DNA of 64,000 nt. Origin: Craterostigma plantagineum. Lineage: Eukaryota; Streptophyta; Magnoliopsida; Lamiales; Linderniaceae. A program made the position numbers and the translations under genes. Within the stretch, counting starts at the first letter, position 1; the number at the start of each line of letters is the position of its first letter. The stretch is from the NCBI GenBank assembly GCA_027422505.1, contig JAPQWV010000002.1, positions 28,498,501 to 28,562,500 on the forward strand, read 5' to 3'. Below the pieces are notes generated by a model. It made no database searches and had not been told where the DNA came from. It saw nothing but the letters and a program-made list of their open reading frames with translations. Positions 11,713 to 24,430 of the stretch are shown here, one piece after another.

Positions 11713-12453
11713 TCATATAGGGGTGAGCAAAACCGGATATCCGGATTTTCGAATATCAAAAAAGGATATCCGTATCCGGTCCGGTTTTAATCGGATATCC
11801 GAAAATCGGATATCCGCTTTATTCGGATATTTAAATCGGATATCCGCATCCAGTTTTTCAATTTATTTTTTTATAGTATAATTTTTCATATTTTCTTTAC
11901 AAAATCATTTTCTTTATTTCTTATCAAAATAAAAAATATATTTTTTCATATAAAAATTACTCCACCTAGTAGTTAACACAATATGTGAATTCATTTTTCA
12001 AAATTACATAATAAATAATAAAAAATATGTGAATTCATGATTCAAAATATATTCTGTTCAAAATCATTTTTTTATTTCTTATCAAAATAAAAAATTTATT
12101 TTTTCATATACACATAGTATTTCACATAATATGTGAATTCATGATTCAAAATTATTGTAATAAAATAATATATATATATATATATATATATAAATATTCT
12201 ATAGGATTTTTTTCCTTTTTGACCTTCATTTTTCATTTTGGGCTATTTTTTATTATTTTTTTAATATAAAACCGGATACCGGATATTCGGATTTTAGACA
12301 AATTACTATCCGTATCCGATCCGGTTTATTTTAAAATGATTCGGATCGGATATCCGATCCGGTTTTTAAAACCGGATATCCGGATTTTCGGGTTTTGAAA
12401 ACCGGATATCGGATCGGAATCCGATTTTCGAATATTTTTACTCAGCCCTAATT
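11713..12453. repeat. TIR-like element built of GGATATCCG words
   Basis: Both ends are crowded with GGATATCC/CCGGATATCCGG words. The left end opens TAGGGGTGAGCAAAACCGG and the right end, inverted, opens TAGGGCTGAGTAAAA, so the termini are inverted repeats. The AT-rich centre contains a (TA)n run (about 12168-12192). There is no coding sequence. It resembles non-autonomous DNA transposons; the flanks hold similar TTCATAT words, but a clean duplication could not be fixed. Confidence 0.6.
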
Positions 12454-15400
12454 CATATTTTCGTAATAATCTCAATAGTGATGGGACAGAACTAACCTAC
12501 ATTTCTATTACCTATATATATCGTCCATATGTAGATTAATTTATTTTATTTGTCTGGTTGTCGATTCAGTTTGATTTGAACGTGTTCTATGTGTGTCACG
12601 GGGTCGACATATTAGTCGTGTTTATAGGATGAATTAATCATTCATCTCGTGGGATAAAATTAGAATATTGAGCTAAAGTACAAAAAATGTGGACACATAA
12701 CATAACACGTACGGATGAAGGAACGAAAAATAAAATATGTGTGATCTGCTAATCCATTTATCAACTTGATCGAGACACGATGGGTTTTACGATATAAAGG
12801 TCTTTACAGCTAGCAAAGGGGGATGGGGATGTGAATTGCTTTTCAAAAATTATGCAGATAGATGTAATGTTCATCAATAAATCCATGTATTAATGTCTGA
12901 ATGATATATATGCGACTCGACTTATTTGGTTCTTGCACATGACACGATGGCAATACATTTTAGAATATATATATATATATAGTTAATTATATTTTATAAC
13001 AATATAAAATACCACGTAGCTCTCTTTCGTGATTCAATCATTAGAGTTAGTGATCCAATCTCTAATAAAGTAGTTCTATTTACTATGGTACCCTAAACCT
13101 CACAAATAATTTTTCTATACACAAACATAGTTAATATCATAATTTCCTAAGTAAACATTTTTAACTACTAAATCATAATTTGGGTTAATTATTTCGATTT
13201 TGATAATATATTTGACCTCGGACTTCATTAATTGGAAAAAATTTAGTTCTCCGATTTTTTTCGACAAAATAAGTCTGAAATAATAGTTGGTGATACTCCA
13301 AATCATCAATCAAATAGATGGAAGACATTCGGGAAGTGTATTTTATAATCTTGCCTCCTATAAACACTAGAAAGAAAGAATATCATTCAGCAATTAACTC
13401 GACAATAACAGGTTACTGAACCATGGAGTTTTACGAAATAACAAGGTTTGGTCTACAATCGGAGATATGCGACTTTCTTGATGGATTTTGCAATTCCAGT
13501 AAACAAATATTAATGATTAAGATCAATTAACTGCACATATTCTCTACTAGCTTAACTGTGTTTCCATGTGGCCTAAAGGTACAAGTACGGTAGCTTCTGA
13601 TTTAAAGATAAAAGAAATAAATAAGACCTTAATTCATTCCCAACATAAACTCCAAGAATATTTAAATGCATATATGTAACAATGTAGAAACTTCATTTGC
13701 AGCAACCAACCTACTTAGAAAAGTAACTAAATGCGAAATAAAATGATCTTTGTATTGATTAGACGCAGCCATTATATTTATATATCTTTTCTATTCCACT
13801 TTATTCAGATCGCAATTCATTTTCATATTGTCGATTGTCCGCACTAGAGAAGTCAAATTCCATTTGTGTTCCACCCATCGGGAAAGATAAGGGAACACAA
13901 AAGCATATCCAAACGGATTTCTGATAGGGAATTTCACCGTTTTTTCCTTTTTCGACATTTCTTCATTTTATTTTTTTCTTTTCTGTTTTCTTTTTCTAGG
14001 GTTATCGTTTGTTTCAATTGCTTTCGCATAGGTTCTTTCGACGTCCAAGAAATTGCTATTGAATTACTACCGTTTCAAAGGTTTAGAAAATCGAATTTAT
14101 TTATTTATGGGAGAACGATATTTTTAGTCCCCGATGTTTGGAGCATGCGCTTTATTGGTTCCTCATGTTTCGAGGTGACACTTTTAGTCCCAACTATTAC
14201 ACATTTTGATCGGTTTTGGTCCCTCGATTAATTTAATTGTTAATTTAGACGAAATTTAATACGTGAGAGCCCATAATCTCTCTTTTACTTTTGTTAGCAA
14301 GTACAATTGAGAGGGCTGCGGTGGACGAGAGGGGGCAAGTGACCCGCAAGCAACGACCTTGGGAGGGACATGAAGCAAACAATGAGTAGTGCCAGCAAGC
14401 AGCAATAGGAAGATCTCAAGCGACGATCAGCCAACAACCCATGACCTAGTGCTGATTTACTCGATTAAACTTGGAATTACTCGTTCAGTCAATTTATCGA
14501 ACACTTGGTGGCCAAGAAAACAAAAGATTTGGGAGATGAGAGGTGGCTCCAAAAAGCGTTAATGGGACTATCACAACCCCACGCCCTAAGACTATGATTA
14601 TCAATACCCTCCGCAATCGGATGTGGAAATAAAGTATTAGTTTCTCTCTCCTCCACATACACAACCTACACCTCAACCCAACCTAAACAATTTTCATACT
14701 TTATCAATAACCAACACAACCCATAATATTTATATTTTACAATTATTTTTTGTAGTATTTGAATGCGTGAAATATATTACATTATATGATATAAAATTTA
14801 GATACTTTGGTCATTGGAGAAAGAAAAATAATATGAATTATGATGGATTATAAAATGTAATAGGGAAATAGACGATTTGAATTGTGATTCAAAATGTATC
14901 AATATTATTCTCAATTTATAGAGAAAAAAATCATGTAAAAAATAAAAAATTTTAATAGATAATTGAATGTATGATAAAAATTCATAACATATAAAAGCAA
15001 TCTAATTTCGACACTTGGCATCGTTTGATTAATGTTAGTTATTGAGAAATGTGCACAACCACGCCATGACTAAGGTTGGTCCACCAACAGGTTGTTAAAT
15101 TATTAACAATTTTGATTTATTTTACTCATTTCTCTTTTATCGTGCACAACCGATTGTCGAGGTTATTGATAAAGATAGTCAACAAGAAAAGAGGCTTGCC
15201 CTTTTCTTATCTTGATATTTGATCTGTCTGATTAATGGAAAAATATTCGTGAAAGTTGGAAAGGAAGCTAAGTCGACGTCATTTATAATCGATGATATAT
15301 ATCCAAGTGGTTTATTTTTATTTTTATTTTTTATTTTTGACAAGTCGGGTATTTTCACTCATTTGGGTTTGAGTCTACACTATAAGGATAAGACGATTCA

Positions 15401-16536
15401 GCGTGCCTAATTAAGATGTCTCACTTTCCACTCGGAGACGAAATTTCAAGGATTTTTGAGATTTTAACTAAGTGATCTTCATATTGGAATGTCGCAAAAT
15501 TACAAACGTGCTAAAGAGCACAGAGCCGTTTGGTCGCATTGCGCCAAATGGAAACAAGTCGTCGAAAAGAGGAAACAAAACCCGACAAAGGGGCACATCA
15601 CTCCCACATGGGGAGAAAAAAGGTCCACAAGGAACAAAAACCGACAGAAAACAAAACTTATTATCTAAGACCTAGAACTAAAGAACCTATAACAGAAGAA
15701 AGCTATTAAGCTAAATCTACGACACTCTTCACTTTCTTAGACCTTCGACTTCTGCGTTTTGTTTTCATCGGACTGGGGACTCCACAAGGGAGAAAAAGCT
15801 CCCGACCCGAGGGTCTCGAGAGACTAGTCTCCCGAATCGGCGACGCAGGCGAGCCGGGAGTCAGGGTGGAATGGTTGGGGCCTGTGAATGCGGCTGGCGG
15901 AGGCAGCGTGGCTAGCGGAGGCGGACTCGGTGGTGGCTGGCGGACGCAGACATGGTTGGCGTAGGCGGAGGCGAACGCGACTGGCAGAGGCGCCGGGGTG
16001 ATGGCGGGCAACTGGCGAGGGAGCGTCGTGACAACGGCGTCTGCATGTGGGAGGCGACGGAGGCGGCGTCGGGCGATGACGGCCTCTGGCGTCGACGGTG
16101 ATAGTGGCAGGCGAATTTTTTTTATGTATAAAAACATAGCAACACCAAAACTTAGACGAAGAAAACGAGCTACAGAGGTCCCTTGCCTCCATTAATGGAG
16201 GAGGGGGAAGAAAATAGGGGGTGGTGGCTGTTGGATGGGGATGGGGAGAGGGCGATTTGGGTTTTAGGGAGAGGGGAGAAAAAAGGGTAGAGAGACCGAG
16301 TTCACTAATTGATTGACTGCATTTTGTAGTGTATATAATCGTCACGTATTGCTATGGCCTTTTGGTGCCTACCTTACTTTACTGTCATCAAACTTAATGC
16401 GTTCTTGGACCACCATTGTTATTGAGACAATTCCATAGATACAGGGACGGACCTACGTTGGGGCTTGGGAGGGTCTGTTGCCCCCAGCCCCAACACTTAT
16501 ATCATTCTGTTTAGAAGTATATTTGAGTAATAATAA
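12454..16536. other. Long intergenic stretch without a recognised gene
   Basis: Mostly AT-rich. The GC-rich part at about 15770-16110 consists of GGCGGAGGC/GACGGCG-type low-complexity repeats. It gives long open frames on both strands (for example 15824-16345 minus) with Pro/Ser/Arg-biased peptides and no domain, so I do not call a gene. Near 14130-14230 a TTTTAGTCCC...TTGGTTCC motif resembles transposon end repeats common in plants, without a partner found. Confidence 0.4.
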
Positions 16537-17520
16537 CGTTGGCCTAGTGGTTGTATGCAGAGGCGGACCCAGGATCTTATAACTGGGGGGTCAGATTAGA
16601 GATGGCAACGGGCGGGACGGGGGCGGGGGCGGAGATCTAATCCCCATCGCCGTCTCCTCCACATAATCGGGGAAAAATTCAGCCCCATCCCCGCCCCGGC
16701 GGGGATCCCCGTCCCCGTAGGGATTCCTGCCCCACCATTTTCTTTTAAAAATATAATATTTATGCTATAATATATAAATATATTATTTCTACTATATTTT
16801 AATATTATTTATATTAAAATAATATAAGTTGGGTATAATAAATATAGTTGTATAAAGTATATTAATAATATAAGCCATTTTTTATTTTTATTTATATAAA
16901 TCATATATAACAAATATTATTTAAATAATATAATAGTAAAGCTCAAACTACATTAAATAATATATAACAACTATTTATAAATATATAAAGTTGAACAACC
17001 TTTAAAAAAATACTATCATAACACCTAAATAAACAATAAAAAAAATTATGTAGTTGATAAGATAAATAAAGGTAAATAAATAAATTAAAAATAAAGCTGA
17101 AAAGATAAGAAAACTTTCAATCGGCATTGGGCAATCTCGCAACGGTGTTATGCGCTCCTAGCATGCTTTTTGTTTTGTTTTTCTTTTATATTTGTTTAAA
17201 ATTTAACCTTTTTTTTCAGTTATATTAATAGTATGCATTATTTAACATGGGCCAAAGCTTAGAAAGCCCAATACATACCTAATCATTATTAAAGAAATAT
17301 TGTTTATTAAAAATGGTCCAATAAAGCCCAATAGAATAAGTAATCAATATGACCTAATTACTGTAATCGTCTTCTTCAGGACAACATCTGAGGTATACTA
17401 CTCTTTTCCTCCGACGGCCGGGGTCAATGGACCCTCCGAGCCCCTATGTGGGTCCGCCCCTGGTTGTATGTTTAAGTTCTTACCTTTACAGAAGGCGTGG
17501 GTTTCTATTCATAATATGGT
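16530..17520 (+). repeat. tRNA-derived SINE-like unit split by a hAT insertion
   Basis: An A box, TGGCCTAGTGG (16539-16549), ends right at the hAT target site. Skipping the hAT element (16558-17462 plus one target copy), the sequence continues to a B-box-like GGGTTTCTATTC (17499-17510), about 36 bases from the A box. That order and spacing fit the head of a tRNA-derived SINE that was present before the hAT element inserted. Confidence 0.5.
16558..17462. mobile_element. hAT non-autonomous element, 905 bp
   Basis: The termini are CAGAGGCGGACCCA and, inverted, CAGGGGCGGACCCA, a well known hAT end type in plants. The 8-bp target duplication GTTGTATG is perfect (16550-16557 and 17463-17470). No transposase is encoded. 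Its left third (from about 16598) holds a GC-rich GAGATGGCAACGGGCGGG... block of the kind also seen at about 32740-32895 and 27300-27486, probably a further nested repeat; the centre is AT-rich. Confidence 0.9.
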
Positions 17521-19250
17521 GTTCTTCTCTTTTTTTAAGAAAAAGCTATTGGGCTTGTGTTGGCTGGACTGCCCCTCGAGAATTGGGCTGCCCCTCCAAG
17601 CTTGTCAATTGTCATCCTGGTCGGTCACTGCATAAATATATAGAAGAACCTTTAGTTTGTACATCTATCAACGTTTAATCGTACGAACTACGAATTGATA
17701 TTGTTAAATATAAAACCTAAGTTTCATGGTGATTCAATGTTCCGAGATTACTGATAGTAGATAGCTTTAGGGATGTACAGATTTTCTAGAATCTTTCACG
17801 AAATTATAGCTGTCCGTATGCCTCTATTTTAGCAACGTTTAAAAACTCCTACTATTCGGTCAAATCGTACAGTAGTTTCGGTTAAGCCGAAATCATTCCG
17901 ATACCACTAAAAGAGAAATCATTTCGATTTCTGACATATTAGAAACTGTCAACTTTATTGTTATTATTAATGCTTTCTTTAACTGGTGAATATATAGCTG
18001 TTAAAATCGGCAGTTCCAATTTCAACGGGGTGGTTTTTATTTTACCGTTTTCTTTTCTAAAAACAAAATATTTAAAAATCGGTTATAAACTGGAATTGAT
18101 CAAAATCCAAACACGTGAAGAACACTAACTGAATTTTTCTTTTTTGTGTTAAGATAATCCCAAATATTTCGAAATTAAAGGACGGTATATTTTCTCAAAA
18201 ACAGTATTCGGCACATTAATAATGATCACTAAATATATCTTCCCCTGTCAGAAAAAAACAATCCATTGAATCTGCCACCAAAAGCAGCTTTCATGTAGGT
18301 TGGGTTGGAAATAAAAGATTTATCTTTCTATCTATAATTATTGTCTTACTACAGGTCCGTACGTCTATGGTAATGTAAATTACCTCATCCATATAATAAC
18401 CCGATTTATGCAAGATGAATCTCAACCCATTACGCTGTTCCTTATTATAAATATTTTATATTTTCCGTTTTGTCCCATGCTAACTATTTCCAGCACACCG
18501 AGAGAAGTTCTCACACACTGATGCAGATGTTTAAGTCAAAGTTCGAGGTCCCAAGAACACGCACACACACACACACAATAACGAACCCGTCGGTGAAGTG
18601 AAGAGCTCTCATATTTAACTTCTGTTACATTCTTTTATAACTCAAATCAGCCCTTTAGTAGCCATCTCACAGGTTTGTGCGCAACCCTTTTGTTTTCCCA
18701 CCTGGGCTCTGCTTCTAGTGTGAGATGTTCGACTCTCTTATTTTTACTCTCAAAGTTTGATTCTTTCATTATAGATTCAATCCTTTTACTAGTTGCATAT
18801 ATCTTTTAACTGAAGGCGTATAAGCTTATGCAACTTTTCTGGGTTCGATTGACTCGTGGTTATGTGCAAGATGCAGGAGAGTTTATTTTCTTTTTCTTCT
18901 TTATTTCCGGACAAGATTCGAAGCAGATTTTGTATCATTTTTCGTGCATTTATTGTCTGCAGATCAGCAGCTGCCTATATTTTGTTTTTAGTTGAAAATT
19001 GCGGTTATGAAATGTGTGAACTTGTCATTAGATCGTGTACGGTTGTGTACCATCATCATAATCCAACTGAAACCCTAACTCCTTTCTTTCTTTCGTCCTA
19101 GTTTGACCCTTTAATGATTGGGATGAAGCTACTACAGCGGCTATTATGTCATTCATAGTAAGCTTTGTCGTTATGTCGGGCTTCAAGAGATTGAGAGAGT
19201 GTCTAACATAGGTTATTATGCACTAGAAATTGACAGGTTTATTATCCACC
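17521..19250. promoter_or_regulatory. Upstream region of the GH3/JAR1 gene
   Basis: No coding sequence is seen. A TTATAAATATTTTATATT stretch at about 18447-18463 and pyrimidine-rich DNA with a (CA)n run (about 18560-18577) after it are compatible with a promoter and 5' leader. The leader may include an intron between about 18720 and 19240. This is inference only; no transcription start can be fixed from sequence. Confidence 0.35.
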
Positions 19251-19824
19251 ATGTTAGAGAAAATGGACGAAAGATTCGACCCTGATTCAGTCATTGAAGA
19301 GTTCGAATCCTTGTCCAAAGACGCAGGGCGAGTTCAGCTAGAAATCTTGAAGAAGATCTTGCAAGAAAATGGCGAAACAGAGTATCTGAAGAAATGGGGC
19401 CTCAATGGTAGAACAGACCCTGAGAGTTTCAAGGCTTGCGTTCCCATTGTCACCCACAGCTACTTAGAACCTTACATTCAGCAGATTGCTGATGGGAGTA
19501 ATACCTCCGTTCTCACCCAAAAGCCCATAACTACAATTTCATTGAGGTGATTGAAAATAGACATAGTCACTTTTACTTGATTTCTACTTGTGGTTTCCAA
19601 CGAGTCCTTTCTTTAATGAGACAAATATGTGAACTTTTGAGGTGTTTGTTTTCCTTACAGTTCTGGTACGACTCAAGGAAAGCCCAAGTTTGTGCCTTTC
19701 AACGATGAACTCATGGAGAGTACTATGCAGATTTACAAGACCTCTTTTGCATTTAGAAACAGGTGAAAAAATCTTGCTTCTTTGCTCTGTTTTTGGCCTT
19801 GCCTCTTCTTCCGTGCTGATTTAC

Positions 19825-19867
<43 letters not shown>

Positions 19868-22183
19868 TGTTGTTTTCTTTGCTCGTAAAATAATGAAGAG
19901 AGTACCCAATTGCAAACGGAAAAGCCCTTCAGTTCATCTACAGCAGCAAACAGTTCAAGACGAAAGGAGGCCTAACCGCCGGCACAGCAACGACAAACGT
20001 TTACCGTAACTCACAGTTCAAGAAAACGATGAAGGCGATGCAAACTCCATGCTGCAGCCCAGACGAAGTCATTTTTGGTCAAGACTTTAACCAATCTCTG
20101 TACTGCCACCTCTTATGCGGCCTAATCTTTTGCGAACAAGTCCAAGTCGTCTCTTCGACTTTCGCACACAGCATAGTCCACGCCTTTCGCACCTTCGAGC
20201 AGTTATGGGAAGAACTCGTCGAAGATATTCGATTGGGGACCTTGAGCGCCAAACGAATCACCGACCCTTCTATTCGTTCTGCCGTGTCTGAAATCCTGAA
20301 ACCGGACCCTGAACTTGCGCGCACGATATACGACAAGTGTTTAGGGTTAAGAAACAGTTGGTATGGGCTTATACCTGAGATTTTTCCGAATACTAAGTAT
20401 GTGTATGGTATAATGACGGGCTCCATGGAACCTTACTTGAACAAACTGAGGCATTACGCCGGAGATTTGCATTTGTCGACCGCTGATTATGGGTCGTCGG
20501 AAGGATGGATTGGGGCTAACGTCAATCCTCGTTTGCCGCCCGAGGACGCGACTTTTGCTGTTCTTCCTAATATTGGGTACTTTGAGTTTATACCTTTGAA
20601 CGAGGACAAGGATTTAAATGGAGATGAGTCGAGCAAGGCTTTAGGGTTGACGGATGTTAAGGTTGGTGAAGAGTATGAGATCATCGTCACCAACTTTGCA
20701 GGTACCTTCTCACAACTTTTTTTTTTACTATTATTTTCCCATTAAGTCTTTATTTATTCTTGGTTTTATTATTCCATTGATATTTGTCTTGACGGGATTA
20801 ACATATGCTAATCACATGGAGGTTAACATAATATCCCTGGTCAGTCTTACATTGATCATTAAGGTAAATCCTCAGACCTCATATAGATAGATAGATAGAT
20901 AGCGTCTGAAAGGACTGACTAATGAAGTAGGCGATGATGATGATGATTATTATTATTATTATTATCATTATCATCTGTTGCTTTTGTTTAGGTTGTTGTC
21001 TTCGTCTACAATCTTTATCTTTCCCATTTTATAATCGAGTGTCTTTAAAGTGGTCCACTCTCACCCACACCTTGTGGAAATCGTGTCTTCGCACACTCAA
21101 CACCACTTGCAAGTAAGGATAGAAAGGACACGCCTGCATGGTGACATGATGATGTAATTAATATGGACAGTAGAGTAAGAAGATATAAGAGATTGCCAAT
21201 AAGTTTTGCCTAGTGATAAGGTTGACGTGCCCAAAAATTCTTGCCAAATACTACTGATTTGATTCTGTCACGCATGAATCTATACTAATGTGGCTAACTA
21301 GGTTTTGCATGCTATTGCATTGGCTCTCGGGGTTTACTTGGTCTAAATGCCAGGAATTGCCGAGTTACTCAAAAGAAATAAAAAGGGAATATTAGAGAGT
21401 AAAATTAACGTGATGTTTGTCTCCATGATCCCATGCTTTTGTTTGATGATATATCGTTCGTTTGATTCCTCGCAGGTTTTTATCGGTATAGGCTGGGCGA
21501 CGTAGTAAAGGTGAAGGGTTTCCACAACCGCACGCCCGAGCTCCAATTCGTATGCCGGAGGAACCTCCTCCTGACCATCAACATCGACAAGAACACAGAG
21601 AAAGACCTTCAGATGGCCGTCGAATCGTCGGCCAAGCTTTTAGCTAACGAGAAGCTCGAGATCGTTGACTTCACGAGCCGCGTGGACCTGCAGACCGACC
21701 CGGGGCACTACGTTGTCTTTTGGGAACTCAACGGCGAGTGCAGAGACGACAGAACCCTACAACAATGCTGTGACTGCCTCGACAGGTTCGTATAATGTAT
21801 TAGCTTATATATTTTAAAACTACAAAAAACCCATAACTTTATATAAGGAATATGGGATAAAAAAAAACCCCACACACATTAGCTCATTTTTTACTTGTTT
21901 CGAAATCCAAATTTTTTTCATTCACTCCACTTAGTATTCCAACAGGTCGTTCGTTGACGCTGGCTACATGAGCTCGCGCAAGGTGAGTACCATCGGGCCT
22001 TTGGAGCTGACGATCGTTAGGAAAGGGACCTTCCATGAGATATTGGATCACTACGTGGGCTTGGGAGCGGCGGTTAGCCAGTTCAAGACGCCGAGGTGTG
22101 TGGGCTGCAACAACGATACCGTTCTCAAGATACTGTCCGCCAACTCTGTCAAGAGCTACTTTAGCAATGCATATTTGATTTGA
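19251..22183 (+). CDS. JAR1-like (GH3): GH3 acyl-adenylate synthetase, jasmonoyl-isoleucine synthetase (JAR1) type
   Basis: An ATP-dependent enzyme of the GH3 family. JAR1-type members join jasmonic acid to isoleucine, making the hormone form recognised by the COI1-JAZ receptor, in the cytoplasm. Five exons, 19251-19546, 19661-19762, 19899-20701, 21476-21785 and 21946-22183, join in phase with GT-AG introns to 1749 nt (582 residues; JAR1 has about 575). The three adenylation motifs are present: [14 protein letters not shown] across the exon 1/2 junction, YGSSEG in exon 3, and [10 protein letters not shown] at the start of exon 4. The start MLEKMDERF matches the family N-terminus; an upstream in-frame TTG is not used. 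Sequence flow ([28 protein letters not shown]) fits JAR1/JAR4/JAR6 better than auxin-conjugating GH3s. A Cys replaces a usually basic residue in [10 protein letters not shown]; its effect is unknown. Substrate is inferred from resemblance. Confidence 0.94.
19827..19865. repeat. (TA)n microsatellite in intron 2 of the GH3 gene
   Basis: About 39 bases of uninterrupted TA dinucleotides end 33 bases before the splice acceptor of exon 3. The array is likely length-polymorphic. Further short repeats, (GATA)n at 20884-20902 and GAT/ATT triplets at 20934-20964, lie in intron 3. Confidence 0.95.
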
Positions 22184-22495
22184 TTCTTAAGTACTGTGCC
22201 ACTATTTATTCTGTTTTGTTTACTTTTTTCCATATGCATGTGATGTGGGACTACACGTTAGTTGGAATAAACATGTTGGGGAAAATATTAGTGCAGTAGT
22301 TTTTCTTGGAACTGTTAAAATGCTTTTTGTCGTCAACAAGTGTGCCATCGTAATATAAAAATGCTTTTTATCCTACAGTTGTCACTCTTACCCTACCCAT
22401 AATATTTCACACACCATGCATTAATTAAGACTACTTGTATTTAAGGCAAACTCTATGTGTGCATGTATACACGTGAAAATTCTACTTATTTGTTA
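22184..22495. other. 3' flank of the GH3 gene
   Basis: AT-rich DNA directly after the stop codon, expected to hold the 3' untranslated region. No clear polyadenylation signal was assigned and no other feature is seen. Confidence 0.4.
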
Positions 22496-22860
22496 TGTTG
22501 CCCACACACCGTGAGCAACCACGTGTCGTGCGTACCGTAAGCAAATCGCTCGAATTATGTGCTTTTTTCCAATCTCCGATGCTGGCATCACCGCCGTCGA
22601 TCCTCTCAAATATATGCTGTCACCTGAATTGTTCTCTCGGTCACGTTGATCTTTAAGAAAATTCATCATCTATTACTCATTTTTGGGCGACATAACGATA
22701 TAATGAATTTTCTTAAAAATCAACGTGTTGGAGAGAAAGATTTAGGTGACAGCATATCTGAGAAAATCAACGGAGGTGATGGTTGCGCCGGAGAATGGAG
22801 AAAAGCACAAAATCAAGATATTGCGTACGGTGCTCACGGTAGGTGGCGCGCCATAGCACA
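22496..22860. repeat. Large imperfect hairpin (fold-back MITE-like), about 365 bp
   Basis: The left half (22496-22670) and the reverse complement of the right half (22690-22860) align over most of their length. Shared blocks include ATGCTGTCACCT, CACGTTGATYTTTAAGAAAATTCAT, CACCGTGAGCA and TTGTGCTTTTxTCCA. The loop is about 35 bases. There is no coding sequence and no firm target duplication. It could be a fold-back MITE or an inverted duplication able to give double-stranded RNA. Confidence 0.75.
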
Positions 22861-23232
22861 TTTAATAAATTTAATTTGAAATTTAGCAGAGTATAATTTT
22901 AAATGTAATATCTACATTTATATATGTTAAAGAAATATACGGCTAATATCATTTAAATAACTATCGGCAAAAACATTATCAACTAACTCTCAATGTGAGA
23001 AAATATTTTACTTTAGGACCAACTTTGCTGAAAAGACTATTTAAATGTTAAATGAGAATATTTCTTGGGGGAATTTTATGTCAGGCCCTACTAAATCTTT
23101 AATTTTCTGTTCAGGCCCTAGTACAAAATGAATAAGTTTAAAGGACCTACCTTATGTAAAAATTCGACTAAAGGACCAAAAACTATGATTTGACGAAAAT
23201 ACCCTTACTAAAATGATCTTTTTTATGTTATC

Positions 23233-23375
23233 CAGTTACAGTATGTTGTTACTTTAGGAAACGGACACGTTATTTTGCAATAATATTATGTTACTCAGTT
23301 ACAGAATATTGTTACTTTAAGAAACAGACACGTTATTTTTCAATAATATTGTGTTACTCAGTTACAGAATATTTT
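23233..23375. repeat. 63-bp tandem repeat, about 2.3 copies, inside the 1.7-kb MULE
   Basis: The word CAGTTACAG recurs at 23233, 23296 and 23359, a period of 63 bases. Each unit contains TTGTTACTTTA, GGAAAC or AGAAAC, GACACGTTATTT and CAATAATATT. The third copy is partial. Confidence 0.85.
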
Positions 23376-23540
23376 TCTTACACTGAATCGAGCATTATGA
23401 CTGCCCCATCCAACCAATTTCGACATGTCATGTTGGATTCATTATGATATTGAAGACGCACGAGCTAGAATTTGTCTGTCTAATTAGGGTGCAAATTCGA
23501 GAATATAATGGTAAGTCGAATCTAGATTGCGACATAAATT

Positions 23541-24430
23541 GCAAGTAATCGGTGTAAATTCGAGGTACCCATGAGAAATCGAGGTCTACTTTACATTATT
23601 AAGTCAATAACGCCGAGATTTATGCAGTTTTATCTGTTTTTTAGTGTCGTTTGTGATTTTCGTTATTTACTCCCGATCCATTGGTTGTATACAGAATGTG
23701 TTATTTACGACAAATAAGGCATTATTACCTTTCAGCGACGTGTTACTTCTAAGTCATTTTTTGTTATTAGCCATAAGACATTTGTTATTTTTTGCTATGT
23801 TATAAGTATTTCTTTTTTACACGGTTTAGGAAAAATATAATATTTGTTTCTTGCAACTAATCGCTATTAATTCGAGGTATCCATGAGAAATTGATCTCTT
23901 TTTTACCTTATTGACTCAATAACGACGAGATTTATACAGTTTTCATCTGTTTTTTTAGTGTCGTTTGTGGTTTTCGTTCTTTTTCCCCCAATCCAATCGT
24001 TGTATACAGAATGTGTTATTTACGACAAACAAAGCGTTATTACCTTTCAGCGACGTGTTACTTCTAAGTCAACATTTGTTATTAACCATAAGACATTTGT
24101 TATTTTTTGCTATGTTATAAGTATTTCTTTTTACACGATTTAGGGAAAATACAATATCCGTTTCTTGCAAGTAATTGTATAAATTCGAGGTACCCATGAG
24201 AAATTGAGGTCTATTTTACATTATTGAGTCAATAACGACGTGATTTATGCAGTTTTCATTTGTTTTTTAGTGTCGTTTGTAATTTTGTTCTTTTTCTCCC
24301 GATTCATTGGCTGTATACAACTGTGTTATTAACAATATATGAATCGTTATTTCTAATGTAGGATGTGGTATTTTTGTGTGACGATTTGTTATTTACTAGA
24401 CGAGATGTGTCATACGTCGCTAAGTGATTT
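23541..24430. repeat. About 313-bp tandem repeat, nearly three copies, inside the 1.7-kb MULE
   Basis: Units begin at about 23541, 23853 and 24167 (GCAAGTAAT or GCAACTAAT). Each contains AATTCGAGGTAYCCATGAG, a TGTCGTTTGTR block, GTATACA and a TGTTATTTACGACAAA block. The third unit is truncated and more diverged. Nothing suggests coding. Confidence 0.88.

Noticed and set aside
15706..16345. Open frames of 143 and 173 codons in GC-rich DNA
   Set aside because: Composition is low-complexity (Pro, Ser, Arg) and frames are open on both strands, as expected for GGCGGAGGC-type repeats. No domain or splice structure supports a gene.
20079..20426. 115-codon minus-strand open frame inside the GH3 gene
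   Set aside because: It is the antisense shadow of exon 3, whose plus-strand frame carries the GH3 motifs.
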